Shown: positions 50,852 to 60,683, counted from the first letter of the stretch. The stretch is 64,000 bases of DNA from Bacillus taeanensis (GCF_003318295.1 NZ_QOCW01000009.1:62001-126000), one strand, 5' to 3'. Notes: generated from the letters alone by a model not told the origin. Numbers and translations are program-made.

Positions 50852-53443
50852 TTATAATCTTGGATCAACCGAATCAGATTCCATTGCTAAAACGGCGAGT
50901 ACACATTCATGAACTCTTTCAATCGATTCCCCGTTGACAAACCTTTTTATTCCCTCTACCCCTAAGGCAAATTCTCGTAATGCGAGTTTTTGTTTTTTGC
51001 CGGTGTTTCGGTTCTTTAATCGTACAAGATTTTCAGGAAGTAAATAATCCATGCCGTAAATTATGTGAAGATATTTGCGGCCTCTTACCTTTATTGCAGG
51101 CTGGATAAGCTTGCCTTTATTGCGGGCAATAAACGTTTCAGGCTTCATAACAATTCCTTCATGGCCGTCACGTGTGATCTCTTCCCACCATGAAATGACT
51201 TCTTCTTCACTATCTCCATCACGAATCATTTTATATTCCGTTTCTACAAACAAGCTTGAACGCTTAGAAAGCTCTCTGTTCATTTCCATATGCCAAACGT
51301 GCGGCTTATGAAAAAGCGTTTCATTACTATGAGCCAGTATATGAAATGGAGCAATTTGAATATCATTATTATCTTTAATATCCCAACAGTATTTTTGGAA
51401 TACTTCTTTAAATATCTCGGCATTTTCTAATTTTTGTTCGTACTCCTTGAGCCATATTTTTAATTGTTCATTCTCTTCAGCTGCAGTAGCGATTTTGTGC
51501 GTTAATTTCCTGCGATCTAAAATTGCATTTTCTGAAACATGAGCATACTGAGAACTGATAAGCTCTTTTGCTTTTAAATTCCACGGCATAATTTCAGCAT
51601 CCATTAGAACATATTCTGTATCATATTTTTCGAAATAGCGTTTTTCCTGAAGCTCTTTATTGATTTTTAGAACGATTTCTTTTTTTGTTTCAACGTTAAA
51701 GAAACGTCTTCCTGTTCTTGTATAAATCACACCTAACGTTTCAATTCCAATGAATTTTTTAGCAGAAGCTTCATTTTTAAATAAAAATAAAATCGCTCTG
51801 CTGCCCATATGTTTTTTCTCGGCAATCATCATCTGTATTCCCTGGCTTCTATAATAATCAATTGCCTCTTTTGGATGCTCAAGATAATCTTCATAAGAAG
51901 ACGTATGAGGAGTTGGACTCATCGTTGGCGGAATATAAATTAGCTGTTCAATTGGAATGGTAAAATGTGAAATCGTATCAATTGCTGGTTTTACATGTTC
52001 TTGATAAAGAGTGATTTCCCCTCCGTATTCCGTTAACACAGAATAACCGTTAATAAATTTATTAATATTTGGCGACGCTAATCGCTGCTCTTCCCACTTC
52101 TTTAATGGATTATCAGCAAACTCTGAATAATCGTTAAGTGCCTTCACAGAAAATAATTGTTTTTCTGGATAACGAAAAGCAGTTAACTTGCCGCCAAACA
52201 CAACGCCCTGATCAATGTTAATTGTGCTGTTTATTAAAAGCGGCTGCGGCTTTGGATCATGTCCCCAAATGATAAGCGTATTCGTTTTATGATGAACAAA
52301 CCAATCTTTTCGATTCGGCTTCCCGTTTTGATCAAAACCGTCAGTATCGCCATAACGGCAAAAATCACTAATTTCATGAGATTGTTTTCCAATATATTCG
52401 TCTTTAATTCCAGCATGCGTACAAACCAACGTTGAAACACCATTCTTTTTAAACACATAATGAGAAGGCGCTTTTAAAAGAAACTCTTTTAATGCCTTTT
52501 TTATTTCTTCTGTTTGTTCTGCTCCAAACTCTTCTTCATAGCGTTTAAAATCTTCTTCCACTTTTTCATCGCCATGAGCTAATGTTACATTTCTTCCACC
52601 TAACCAGCGTGCAATTTTCCAGCCGTGGTTGCTGTCGATCATATATGCAAGGTTCTGTTGAACATGACGAAAGAAAAATAACATCGTTTTAAGAGAATGA
52701 GGACCGCGGCTCATAATGTCACCAATTGAAAGAAATTTTCTTCCTTCTGGGTGAATATAATAGTCTTCTTCATTTTTTTCATATCCTAATTTTTCTAATA
52801 AAGAAATCATTTCATCATAACAACCGTGAATATCTCCTATAATGTCAATTCCGTCTTCTATAGCGATTTCTAGGAGATTGCTTCGTCTTATAAGCTCGAT
52901 CTCGTTTGGTTCACTTATAAAATAGACAGCTTTATATCCTTCTTTTTTTATAAATCGCTTTTCTCTTTTAAACACTTGAAATTGCTGTTTAATACGCCGT
53001 TTTCCTCGCGGATGATTCCTTCTTTCATCTCTTTCAAGCAGGATGTCTTGAGGAATATCCATTACAAGTGCAATAATTGGCACATGATTTTTTCTTGCGA
53101 GTGCAATATACCTTTTTCGATCATCAGGCTGAAGGTGTGTGGCATCAATAAACGTTAATTTATTTAAGCGGCACCTTGCTTCAATGATCTTATCCATTAT
53201 CCTAAATGCTTCTTTAGAAATCTCTGCATATTCATCAAATAGATTGTCTGATTCCTCTTTTGGTTTGTCACGCCAATCAATAAATTCAATATCACTTACT
53301 AATATGCGAAAATCGTCAGAGCTAACAACTTCAGAAGCTCTTATTTTGTTTTGTTGGATTAATTTTTTTAACAATGTCGATTTACCGCTGTTCGACGGAC
53401 CAACAAGTAGGACAATTCCTGCGTATGGCAATGCAATGTTCAT
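50852..53443 (-). CDS. pnkp: Bacterial polynucleotide kinase-phosphatase-ligase Pnkp (RNA repair)
   Basis: 863 residues with three catalytic modules. 5' kinase (1-170): P-loop GPSNSGKST (15-23) and FIDATHLQPDDRKRY. Metallophosphatase (about 198-430): GDIHG (203-207), GDIMSRG (241-247), SNHGWK (271-276), THAG (342-345), WGHDP (393-397). C-terminal nucleotidyltransferase/ligase-like domain: KHMG with Lys544, and HEGIVMKP. Heals 2',3'-cyclic phosphate and 5'-OH ends of cleaved RNA and, with Hen1, seals them. The second Asp of the usual GDxxDRG is Ser here. The ATG overlaps the hen1 stop (ATGA), so the complex is co-translated. Confidence 0.95.
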   Translation of the reverse strand: MNIALPYAGIVLLVGPSNSGKSTLLKKLIQQNKIRASEVVSSDDFRILVSDIEFIDWRDKPKEESDNLFDEYAEISKEAFRIMDKIIEARCRLNKLTFIDATHLQPDDRKRYIALARKNHVPIIALVMDIPQDILLERDERRNHPRGKRRIKQQFQVFKREKRFIKKEGYKAVYFISEPNEIELIRRSNLLEIAIEDGIDIIGDIHGCYDEMISLLEKLGYEKNEEDYYIHPEGRKFLSIGDIMSRGPHSLKTMLFFFRHVQQNLAYMIDSNHGWKIARWLGGRNVTLAHGDEKVEEDFKRYEEEFGAEQTEEIKKALKEFLLKAPSHYVFKKNGVSTLVCTHAGIKDEYIGKQSHEISDFCRYGDTDGFDQNGKPNRKDWFVHHKTNTLIIWGHDPKPQPLLINSTINIDQGVVFGGKLTAFRYPEKQLFSVKALNDYSEFADNPLKKWEEQRLASPNINKFINGYSVLTEYGGEITLYQEHVKPAIDTISHFTIPIEQLIYIPPTMSPTPHTSSYEDYLEHPKEAIDYYRSQGIQMMIAEKKHMGSRAILFLFKNEASAKKFIGIETLGVIYTRTGRRFFNVETKKEIVLKINKELQEKRYFEKYDTEYVLMDAEIMPWNLKAKELISSQYAHVSENAILDRRKLTHKIATAAEENEQLKIWLKEYEQKLENAEIFKEVFQKYCWDIKDNNDIQIAPFHILAHSNETLFHKPHVWHMEMNRELSKRSSLFVETEYKMIRDGDSEEEVISWWEEITRDGHEGIVMKPETFIARNKGKLIQPAIKVRGRKYLHIIYGMDYLLPENLVRLKNRNTGKKQKLALREFALGVEGIKRFVNGESIERVHECVLAVLAMESDSVDPRL

Positions 53444-54810
53444 TTATTCACCTCTTTTCTTATAAACGTACACATTTGGGTAGGACATCCGTATTGCTCA
53501 TGTTCCTCACCGATACCTGCAAAGATCAGTTCATACGGATAATGCTGACTTCGATCGTGACACCATGTTTGAAATTGTTCACGATTCCATTCAAACCGAT
53601 GGTCATTATGACGAAGCGCTTCTTCCATTTCATACACAGCGTTATATTCTTTATTAGGCGTTGTTACAATTAACACAGCTGGCTTATAGTCACTAAAAAT
53701 GGTATCCATAATTTTTGGAAGACGATCTTCATCAATATGCTCAATCACTTCACATAAAATGATAATATCTTTATTTTTAAACGTTTCATCATAATAAAAA
53801 AGCGATCCCCACATTGGTGTTGGCGACAAAAACCCTTCTTGATATTTCGCTTTTTCAAAACGCTTTAAAGCACGAATTGCGGCAATTTCTGAAGGCTCGA
53901 CTGCTAGTATTTCTTTTACACCACTTATAAATCCTAAACGAGCTGAGAGCTTTCCTTCACCAGAACCAAAGTCCACAACACTTTCTCTAGGCTCTATTTT
54001 TTGTATTGTATCGATAATCTTTTCATATCGTAAATCATTTAAACGAACTTTAACGGCTGCTTCTTCATAATCTTGTTCGATTTCGTTCTTACTTTTTGTA
54101 TCTTTTTGTGTGCTGTTATATACGTCTTTAAACCGAAGAGCCTGGCGCACGATGAATTCTTTTTGTGGATGATCTTCTAACCAGCCTTGTCCATATCGTT
54201 CAAGTTTTTCAATTTCTTTTTCATCAATATAATAATGCTTGTAGTTATCTAAAACAGGAATTAACACAAAAAGCTGTCGTAAGCCGGTTTGTAACGTTGT
54301 TTCTCCTTTTAAGGAAAGATATCTTGCCGTGCTTTTCGATTTAACAGAAAAACTGTAATCAGCTTCGCCCCGAGAAATCAATACTTCATATCCGAGCGGC
54401 TCAAAAAGGTTTTTTATTTGTCCATCAGAAAGCTTTGAAACAATTGGACCAAAACTAAATGTAAATGAAAAAACATGATTTACCCACTTTTCATATTCTT
54501 CTTTTGGCTGTCCATTTAATGCCGTGCCTAGAGCTGAACGAATAAGAGAACAAAAAATACTGCTTACTGCAAATTCTCGATCATTAATATAATGCGTAAT
54601 ATCGTATGTATTGGAATTTTTTTTTACCAACTCTAAAGAATCTGGGGTGACAAATATCGTTACTTTGAGCTCTGAATCGGTAAATTTATTATAAAAAAGT
54701 CTTATGAGATGGCCTTTATGGCTTCTCTCATAAAGGTTATTTGGATTTTTAGCCAACAAATAAGAAATCGCTTTGACATTGTTGCCAGAAGCACTAATTG
54801 TTAACTGCAT
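53440..54810 (-). CDS. hen1: Bacterial Hen1, RNA 3'-terminal 2'-O-methyltransferase
   Basis: 456 residues, AGAAGGG upstream of ATG. The N-terminal half (about 1-235) is the Pnkp-binding region of bacterial Hen1 that activates ligation. The C-terminal half is a SAM methyltransferase: VVDFGSGEGKLSARLGF (SAM site), then Mn ligands E354, E357 and H358 in CEVIEHIDEDRLP and H404 in RHNDHRFEW. It methylates the 2'-OH at the break before sealing, so the repaired RNA resists renewed cleavage by ribotoxins. First gene of the two-gene operon. Confidence 0.95.
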   Translation of the reverse strand: MQLTISASGNNVKAISYLLAKNPNNLYERSHKGHLIRLFYNKFTDSELKVTIFVTPDSLELVKKNSNTYDITHYINDREFAVSSIFCSLIRSALGTALNGQPKEEYEKWVNHVFSFTFSFGPIVSKLSDGQIKNLFEPLGYEVLISRGEADYSFSVKSKSTARYLSLKGETTLQTGLRQLFVLIPVLDNYKHYYIDEKEIEKLERYGQGWLEDHPQKEFIVRQALRFKDVYNSTQKDTKSKNEIEQDYEEAAVKVRLNDLRYEKIIDTIQKIEPRESVVDFGSGEGKLSARLGFISGVKEILAVEPSEIAAIRALKRFEKAKYQEGFLSPTPMWGSLFYYDETFKNKDIIILCEVIEHIDEDRLPKIMDTIFSDYKPAVLIVTTPNKEYNAVYEMEEALRHNDHRFEWNREQFQTWCHDRSQHYPYELIFAGIGEEHEQYGCPTQMCTFIRKEVNK

Positions 54811-54906
54811 ACTATCCCTTCTTTCTTAGAAGAAATTAACAAAATGATTTAAACTAAATATATCATAAGAAGAAGCGATTGGTGAATTTTAAGAAAAGCT
54901 GAAAAC

Positions 54907-54967
54907 TACAAAGAAAATAAAACAACAGCTGCTAGATTAGCTCGGCTAAAATAACAGCTGCTTTTTA
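54907..54967. terminator. Large hairpin terminator after the ypfJ gene
   Basis: AACAGCTGCTAGATTAGC pairs, with a few G-U and mismatches, with the GGCTAAAATAACAGCTGCT arm, followed by T-runs on both strands. It separates ypfJ from hen1. Confidence 0.6.
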
Positions 54968-55013
54968 ATTTCTTAACATGCAAAAATGAGCAGTTCAATT
55001 TAAAAGCATTTTC

Positions 55014-55886
55014 TTAATTTAAGAGCGCTACTTTTCTGTTCTCGCTAAAACTTACTGCTTCAAATGTATCTCCTCCAGCGATCGTTCCAGTTTCAAAGCC
55101 TTTATAAAACCATTTCTTTCTCTGTTCCGAAGTGCCGTGTGTGAAGGTTTCCGGCACAACATATCCCTGCGCCTTTTTTTGGATAGTATCATCACCTACA
55201 GCGCTTGCGGCATTTAATGCTTCTTCAAGATCGCCTTCTTCAAGTACATTCATATTTTCGGCATGGTGCGCCCACACACCTGCATAATAGTCAGCCTGCA
55301 GTTCAAAACGGACAAGATATTTATTAAACTCTTCTTCACTAAGCTGCTGACGAAGCGGCATAGTCTCATCACTCGTGCCTAACAGTGTTTGCACATGATG
55401 TCCAACTTCATGGGCAATCACATAGGCCATCGCAAAGTCTCCTGGTGCTTGAAACTGATTCTGCAGTTCATTATAAAAGTTAAGATCAATATACAGCTTT
55501 TGATCGCCGGGGCAGTAAAACGGTCCTACAGCTGAACTTGATAATCCGCATGCAGACTGAACGCTATCTGTATACAACACAAGCGTTGGCTCTTTATAAT
55601 CCAATCCATTTTCATTGAATATGTCTGTCCAAACGTCCTCTGTATCGGCAAGAACGACAGAAACAAATTCCGCAAGCTCACGATCCGCTTCTGTTTCTTC
55701 ATAAGGAACGGCTGAGTCTGGATTTACATCTGCCGTATTGTTTAAAAGATCAGTTGGATCTCCGCCAAGAAGCATGACGATTACAACAATCACTAACCCG
55801 CCAATTCCACCGCCAACAAGCGTTTTTCCTCCTCGGCCTCTCCGATCTTCAACGTTTGTGCTTGCTCTTCTTCCTTTCCATTTCAT
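55014..55886 (-). CDS. ypfJ: YpfJ-type neutral zinc metallopeptidase (KPN_02809 family)
   Basis: 290 residues from ATG at 55886 (GGGAGG with 8-base spacing). A basic N-terminus, one membrane helix (about 24-42, GGIGGLVIVVIVMLLGGDPT), then a long extracytoplasmic protease domain. Zinc motif HEVGHHVQ with the downstream acidic RFELQADYYAG. The FYCPGDQKLYIDLNFYNELQ strand is typical. Substrates unknown. Single gene. Confidence 0.92.
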   Translation of the reverse strand: MKWKGRRASTNVEDRRGRGGKTLVGGGIGGLVIVVIVMLLGGDPTDLLNNTADVNPDSAVPYEETEADRELAEFVSVVLADTEDVWTDIFNENGLDYKEPTLVLYTDSVQSACGLSSSAVGPFYCPGDQKLYIDLNFYNELQNQFQAPGDFAMAYVIAHEVGHHVQTLLGTSDETMPLRQQLSEEEFNKYLVRFELQADYYAGVWAHHAENMNVLEEGDLEEALNAASAVGDDTIQKKAQGYVVPETFTHGTSEQRKKWFYKGFETGTIAGGDTFEAVSFSENRKVALLN

Positions 55887-56002
55887 GAACAAAGCCTCCC
55901 ATTATAAACCGCTTCCTAAATTAGTTGTATTTCATTAGTGTATACCCTTTATTAGAAAAAATATTTAAAATTAAAGCGCGAATCTTAAACTTAAAAAATA
56001 AA

Positions 56003-56045
56003 AAGCACGCCAAGTTAGAATAAATTTCAACTTGACGTGCTCGAT
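56003..56045 (-). terminator. Terminator downstream of the desulfurase gene
   Basis: AGCACGTCAAGTT pairs with AACTTGGCGTGCT on the minus strand, then TTTTTATTTTTT. Lies about 60 bases after the stop. Confidence 0.8.
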
Positions 56046-56103
56046 AAAAAAATTGAAAGTAAGTTAGATTTAGCTGCTAATGATTTAAGAACCAGTACTT
56101 CTT

Positions 56104-57237
56104 TTAATAAACGACCGCGTTCTTTAATAAAGAGAGCGCATTATTAATTTCTTCAATCGTTGTATCTCGTCCAAGGCTGAAGCGAACCGCTCCGCAGCCA
56201 ATTTCTTCTTTTACATTCATCGCCTTTAAAACCGCAGAGAGTGTCACCTGTCCAGCATGACACGCAGATCCAGTTGAAGCAGCGATTTCTGGGATTTCCG
56301 TTAAAATATCTTGTCCTGTTTTATGATGAAAGTTAACGCTTAACGTATTTGGAAGGCGCTGTTCGGGATGACCGTTTAAAGAAAGGTTATCATGAAAGTG
56401 GTCCTTCAGTTCACCCCAAAAATAGTTTCGCAGCTTTTCTATCTTTTTGTTTTCCGCTAGCTTTTCAGCAGCGAGCTGGCACGCTTTTCCTAATCCGACG
56501 GCAAGCAAAACATTTTCTGTTCCTGCTCTTCTCCCGCCTTCATGGCCGGCTCCGTGCATAAATGGTTCGATATCTACTCCATCGCGCATATATAAAGCAC
56601 CAATTCCCTTTGGCGCATACAATTTATGTCCGGCGATCGTTAGAAAATCAACCTGGAGTTTTTCTACATCAATCGGGACCTTTCCGACTGATTGAGCGGC
56701 ATCGGTATGAAAATATACTTCGTGCTTTCTCGCAATCTCACCAATTTCAGCAATTGGCTGGATCGTTCCTACTTCATTGTTTGCGTGCATCACCGAAATT
56801 AAAATTGTCTCATCTGTAATCACTTCTTCAATATCAAGAGGGTTCACTCTACCAAAGCGATCAACCTCTACGTATGTAACCGCGGCGCCAAGCGTTTCTA
56901 AATATTTACATGGATTCATAATAGCAGGATGTTCAATTTTTGTTGTAATAATATGCTTTCCTTTATGCTGATGGCGCTGAAAAATTCCTTTTAACACATG
57001 GTTATTTGATTCTGTGCCGCCGCTTGTAAAAATAATTTCATGAGACTTTGCTCCAATTAAATCAGCAGCCTGAGTCCTTGCATCTTCTACCGCTTTTTTG
57101 GCAGGCACTCCCGCGAAATGCAGGGCAGAAGGATTGCCAAAATAATGATCTAAAAACGGTCTCATCGTCTCCTTTACTTCCGAAGCAATTGGTGTACTTG
57201 CATTATAATCAAGATAAATTTGCGTCAACCTCGTCAC
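56104..57237 (-). CDS. Class V aminotransferase, cysteine desulfurase NifS/IscS-like
   Basis: 377 residues; GTG start at 57237 with AGGAG six bases upstream. PLP-dependent fold with IYLDYNASTPIASEV, TSGGTESNN, HTDAAQSVGK and the PLP lysine K205 in LTIAGHKLYAPKG. The catalytic Cys is likely C326 in STGSACHAGQ. It releases sulfur from cysteine for Fe-S or thio-modification. No scaffold (iscU/sufU) or tRNA thiolase lies adjacent, so the acceptor is unclear. In B. subtilis this family includes NifS, YrvO and NifZ. Confidence 0.9.
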   Translation of the reverse strand: MTRLTQIYLDYNASTPIASEVKETMRPFLDHYFGNPSALHFAGVPAKKAVEDARTQAADLIGAKSHEIIFTSGGTESNNHVLKGIFQRHQHKGKHIITTKIEHPAIMNPCKYLETLGAAVTYVEVDRFGRVNPLDIEEVITDETILISVMHANNEVGTIQPIAEIGEIARKHEVYFHTDAAQSVGKVPIDVEKLQVDFLTIAGHKLYAPKGIGALYMRDGVDIEPFMHGAGHEGGRRAGTENVLLAVGLGKACQLAAEKLAENKKIEKLRNYFWGELKDHFHDNLSLNGHPEQRLPNTLSVNFHHKTGQDILTEIPEIAASTGSACHAGQVTLSAVLKAMNVKEEIGCGAVRFSLGRDTTIEEINNALSLLKNAVVY

Positions 57238-57295
57238 TCCATTCTCCTATTTCTTCCTAGTTTATACATTTATTCTTCTAGATTTATGTTAATAA

Positions 57296-57775
57296 TTAAA
57301 GAAGGTGTTTAATTTCACTTTCAATTTCCTCAGGTGGAGTTTTTGGAGCAAATCGTTTTACAACTTCTCCTTCCTTACTAACTAAAAATTTCGTGAAGTT
57401 CCACTTAATTGCTTTTGAATGAAGCACTCCTCTTGCTTTTTCAGTTAAATAGGTAAAAAGCGGATGAGCATTCTCTCCTTTTACTTCTACTTTCGCAAAC
57501 ATAGGAAATGACACACCATAATTTAACTTACAAAATTGTTTAATGTCATCTTCTGTTCCAGGCTCTTGACTTCCAAATTGGTCACATGGAAATCCTAACA
57601 CTACAAAGTTATCATGATGATATTTTTCATATAATGTTTGAAGCCCTTTATATTGGGATGTAAAACCGCATTTACTTGCTGTGTTTACAATAAGGATTGT
57701 TTTTCCTCTATATTGTTCAAGCGAAACGTTTTCTCCATTGATCGATTTTGCAGAAAATGAATAAATGCTCATCAT
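57296..57775 (-). CDS. bsaA: Glutathione peroxidase-like thiol peroxidase (BsaA)
   Basis: 159 residues from tandem ATGs at 57775, five bases after AAAGGAG; the upstream in-frame start lacks a ribosome site. Catalytic Cys36 (NTASKCGFTSQY), with GFPCDQFGSQEPG and KWNFTKF completing the Cys-Gln-Trp triad. It reduces hydroperoxides with thioredoxin-type donors. Cytosolic. Confidence 0.93.
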   Translation of the reverse strand: MMSIYSFSAKSINGENVSLEQYRGKTILIVNTASKCGFTSQYKGLQTLYEKYHHDNFVVLGFPCDQFGSQEPGTEDDIKQFCKLNYGVSFPMFAKVEVKGENAHPLFTYLTEKARGVLHSKAIKWNFTKFLVSKEGEVVKRFAPKTPPEEIESEIKHLL

Positions 57776-57944
57776 GCTCTCTCCTTTATATACTTTTTCA
57801 ATCTTATTGTTTTTCATTGTATCATTATCTGCAAGTTATAAAAGTTTTCCTGCTCGATCTCCTACTTTTTACATACCATTCCCACATAATTTTCTTTGGA
57901 TAACAAACACTATACGAGAAAATTTGAATAAAAGGAGAATTGAT

Positions 57945-58088
57945 ATGGGAAACCAAACAGACGGTCGTCAAATTCGCTCAAAGTCTGAAAAAATGGCGAT
58001 GGAAAAAGGCGAAGAAATTCGTCAAAAAGAATTCACTAGAGGAAATGGAAGCCAAAACAATCGAATTCCGAATAACAAAAATAATTAA
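57945..58088 (+). CDS. Small basic hydrophilic protein, 47 aa, SASP-like
   Basis: AAAGGAG seven bases before ATG at 57945. Very hydrophilic and rich in Asn, Gln, Lys and Arg (MGNQTDGRQIRSKSEKMAME, then FTRGNGSQNNRIPNNKNN). The composition resembles minor small spore proteins of Bacillus; identity uncertain. Has its own terminator and is divergent from the peroxidase. Confidence 0.6.
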   Translation: MGNQTDGRQIRSKSEKMAMEKGEEIRQKEFTRGNGSQNNRIPNNKNN

Positions 58089-58105
58089 ATAAACTGATGA
58101 AAACG

Positions 58106-58152
58106 AAGAGTGGTAAGCACCTTTCTCTTCAAGGAGCTTACCACTCTTTAGT
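58106..58152 (+). terminator. Terminator of the 47-aa gene
   Basis: AAGAGTGGTAAGC pairs with GCTTACCACTCTT, then a T-run. Confidence 0.85.
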
Positions 58153-58414
58153 TTTCACAGCTGAAACACGCTCCTGCTTCCAAGCTTTTTCAATGGAGGT
58201 TTCCTACAAAGTATATAAAACGAATTCTATTTTTTGGTGTGCTTCAATTTTCAATTAAACTTTTATAACTTCTCTTGTTTGAAAAGCTTTTCAATTTAAG
58301 TTATATTGGAAATAGACCAAGCTTCTAATCATCTGCTTGGAGAACTTACATAAGCGTAAAGACTTTATAAAAGAAACTACAAACAAATCTACTAAACTGG
58401 GAGAGGATCATATT

Positions 58415-59392
58415 TTGAAAACGTTACCGATTAATCGTCACGGAGTTATGGCAAATCAACTTATTTTAGGATGCATGGGTCTTGGCGGCGGCTGGAACCG
58501 CAACCCAATTGAAGCTGAACATATTAAAGAAGCACACGAAGCGGTGGAAACAGCGCTCGCATCCGGCATTAATATGTTTGATCATGCCGACATTTACGCA
58601 TTTGGAAAAGCTGAAACTGTTTTTGGCGAAGTCTTAAAGGAAAAACCTAGTCTGCGTGAAGAAATGATTATCCAATCAAAGCTTGGCATTCGTTTCGCAG
58701 ATGAAAAAGCAGGCCTTCCAACTCGCTATGATTTTTCTGAAAGCTATATATTAGATAGTGTTGACGGTATTCTTTCAAGACTTGGAATTGACTATTTAGA
58801 TACGCTCCTTCTTCACCGTCCTGACGCGCTTATGGACGCAGAGGAAGTGGGAGAAGCGATTCATAAACTAAAAGCGTCTGGGAAAGTTCGCTATTTTGGT
58901 GTTTCAAATATGAGTCACGGTCAAATCCGCCTACTACAGCAGCACTGCAGTGAAAAACTTATTATTAACCAATTAGAAATGAGTTTAAAACATACCGGCT
59001 GGCTTAATACAGGTGTTCATGTTAACCAAGCCGCTTCTCGTGAGAATATTTTCCCTGAAGGAACGTTAGAGTTTTGTCAATTAGAAAACGTTCAAATTCA
59101 AGCATGGGGTTCTCTAGCACAAGGCTTGTATTCTGGTAAAAACATTGAAAACGAAAGCGAAAGTGTTCAAAAAACAGCTGCACTTGTCGCAGAACTTGCA
59201 GAACAAAAGCAAACGTCAAGAGAAGCGATTGTACTCGCATGGCTGATGAAACATCCGGCAGCAATTCAACCGATTATCGGAACAACAAATTCTAAACGCA
59301 TTAAAGCATGTGCGGAAGCTTCTGAAGTTACACTAAGCCGCGACGAGTGGTATACTTTATATGTGAGTTCTAGAGGTGTATCACTACCTTAA
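58415..59392 (+). CDS. Aldo-keto reductase
   Basis: 325 residues from TTG at 58415; GGGAGAGG lies just upstream, and MKTLPINRHGVMANQLILGC is the natural family start. TIM-barrel oxidoreductase with catalytic Asp, Tyr and Lys in FDHADIYAFGKAE and IQSKLGIRF. His in LLHRPDALMD. The NADPH-binding end is IIGTTNSKRIKACAEAS. Reduces carbonyl compounds in the cytosol. Similar to YcsN-type enzymes. Followed by a terminator. Confidence 0.92.
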   Translation: MKTLPINRHGVMANQLILGCMGLGGGWNRNPIEAEHIKEAHEAVETALASGINMFDHADIYAFGKAETVFGEVLKEKPSLREEMIIQSKLGIRFADEKAGLPTRYDFSESYILDSVDGILSRLGIDYLDTLLLHRPDALMDAEEVGEAIHKLKASGKVRYFGVSNMSHGQIRLLQQHCSEKLIINQLEMSLKHTGWLNTGVHVNQAASRENIFPEGTLEFCQLENVQIQAWGSLAQGLYSGKNIENESESVQKTAALVAELAEQKQTSREAIVLAWLMKHPAAIQPIIGTTNSKRIKACAEASEVTLSRDEWYTLYVSSRGVSLP

Positions 59393-59431
59393 TGGATTAC
59401 TTTTTCATAAGACTGATAAAAAATCTAAAAG

Positions 59432-59479
59432 AAAATGGTAAGCATATCTTTCTCCAGTGTACTTACCATTTTTCGCTTT
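59432..59479 (+). terminator. Terminator of the aldo-keto reductase gene
   Basis: AAAATGGTAAG pairs with CTTACCATTTTT across a 19-base loop. Confidence 0.8.
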
Positions 59480-59648
59480 TTATAAAAAAACAGTTTTTCT
59501 AAATTTGATAATGTCCTTCCGCCTCTCTACTTCACTCTTTTCAAGGCGAATAATTTGAAATCGACTAAAAAGCAAGTTTATACTTTTAGCATGCATAACA
59601 CTTAGCAAGATACTAAAGAACTTATTACTTACATAGGAGTGTTTGGTC

Positions 59649-60683
59649 ATGAGTACATCACTTTTTTCTCCCTATACTTTAAAAGGTCTGCAGTTAAAAA
59701 ATCGAGTTGTTATGGCTCCGATGTGTCAGTATTCTGTTACTGAAAAAGATGGCAAACCAAACGATTGGCATTATGTTCATTACCTCAGCCGGGCAATCGG
59801 CGGAACTGGACTTATTATTATGGAAATGACCGATGTAGATCCTGATGGTAGAATTAGCGATTTGGATTTAGGATTGTGGTCCGACGATCATATCCCATCC
59901 TTCGCTAGAATTATTGATGGCGTTCATTCTCACGGAGCAAAAATTGGCATTCAAATCGCTCATGCTGGAAGAAAAGCAGAAGACGCCCTAGAGCCTGTGG
60001 CCCCATCAGCGGTCAAGTACCCTGAGGACCGCTATAAAGTGCCACGCGCGCTTACAACGGAAGAGGTAAAAGAAATGATCCAACTCTTTGCCGATGCCGT
60101 TCGCCGCGCCGTACAGGCAGGAGTGGATATGATTGAGCTTCACGGCGCTCATGGCTATTTAATTCACCAGTTTCATTCTCCTCTTACAAATAAACGAGAA
60201 GATGAATATGGAAAAGACCTTTCAAAGTTTGGCGTTGACATCATTCAAGCTGTAAAAAAAGAAATGCCTGAAGATATGCCGCTTTTTTTCCGTATTTCAG
60301 CTGTTGAATATGTGGATGGTGGTTATGATATTGATCATACAATTGACTTATGTAAAGCCTATCAAGCAGCCGGTGTCGACCTCTTTCATGTAAGTTCTGG
60401 TGGGGAAGGACCAGCGGGCGAAAGAAAACCTGGCAATTATCCTGGCTACCAAGTACCGTTCGCACGCAGCATTCGTGAAGCACTGGATGTACCAGTTGCA
60501 GCTGTGGGAATTCTTGATGATCCCGCTCTCACTCAAGCTGTTATCGCAAATGAAGATGCAGACTTGGCAGCAATTGGACGAGGCATGCTTCGCGATCCAT
60601 ACTGGGCAGCTCATGCCGCGATAGCATTAAAAGAGAAAGAAACAACGTACGTGCCGAAACAGTACGAACTAGGCTATTCTTAA
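59649..60683 (+). CDS. namA: Old-yellow-enzyme NADPH dehydrogenase NamA (YqjM)
   Basis: 344 residues from ATG at 59649 (AGGAGTG upstream). FMN TIM barrel of the YqjM class: KNRVVMAPMCQYSV with the redox-sensing Cys, GIQIAHAGRK, ELHGAHGYLIHQFHSPLTNK and AIGRGMLRDPYW. Reduces C=C bonds of enones and nitro compounds with NADPH. Fits the oxidative/electrophile defence genes around it. Confidence 0.95.
   Translation: MSTSLFSPYTLKGLQLKNRVVMAPMCQYSVTEKDGKPNDWHYVHYLSRAIGGTGLIIMEMTDVDPDGRISDLDLGLWSDDHIPSFARIIDGVHSHGAKIGIQIAHAGRKAEDALEPVAPSAVKYPEDRYKVPRALTTEEVKEMIQLFADAVRRAVQAGVDMIELHGAHGYLIHQFHSPLTNKREDEYGKDLSKFGVDIIQAVKKEMPEDMPLFFRISAVEYVDGGYDIDHTIDLCKAYQAAGVDLFHVSSGGEGPAGERKPGNYPGYQVPFARSIREALDVPVAAVGILDDPALTQAVIANEDADLAAIGRGMLRDPYWAAHAAIALKEKETTYVPKQYELGYS

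Noticed and set aside
50852..54810. Reading the Pnkp-Hen1 pair as a wholly new defence system
   Set aside because: Motifs match the established bacterial RNA repair complex; only the motif variation and context are unusual.
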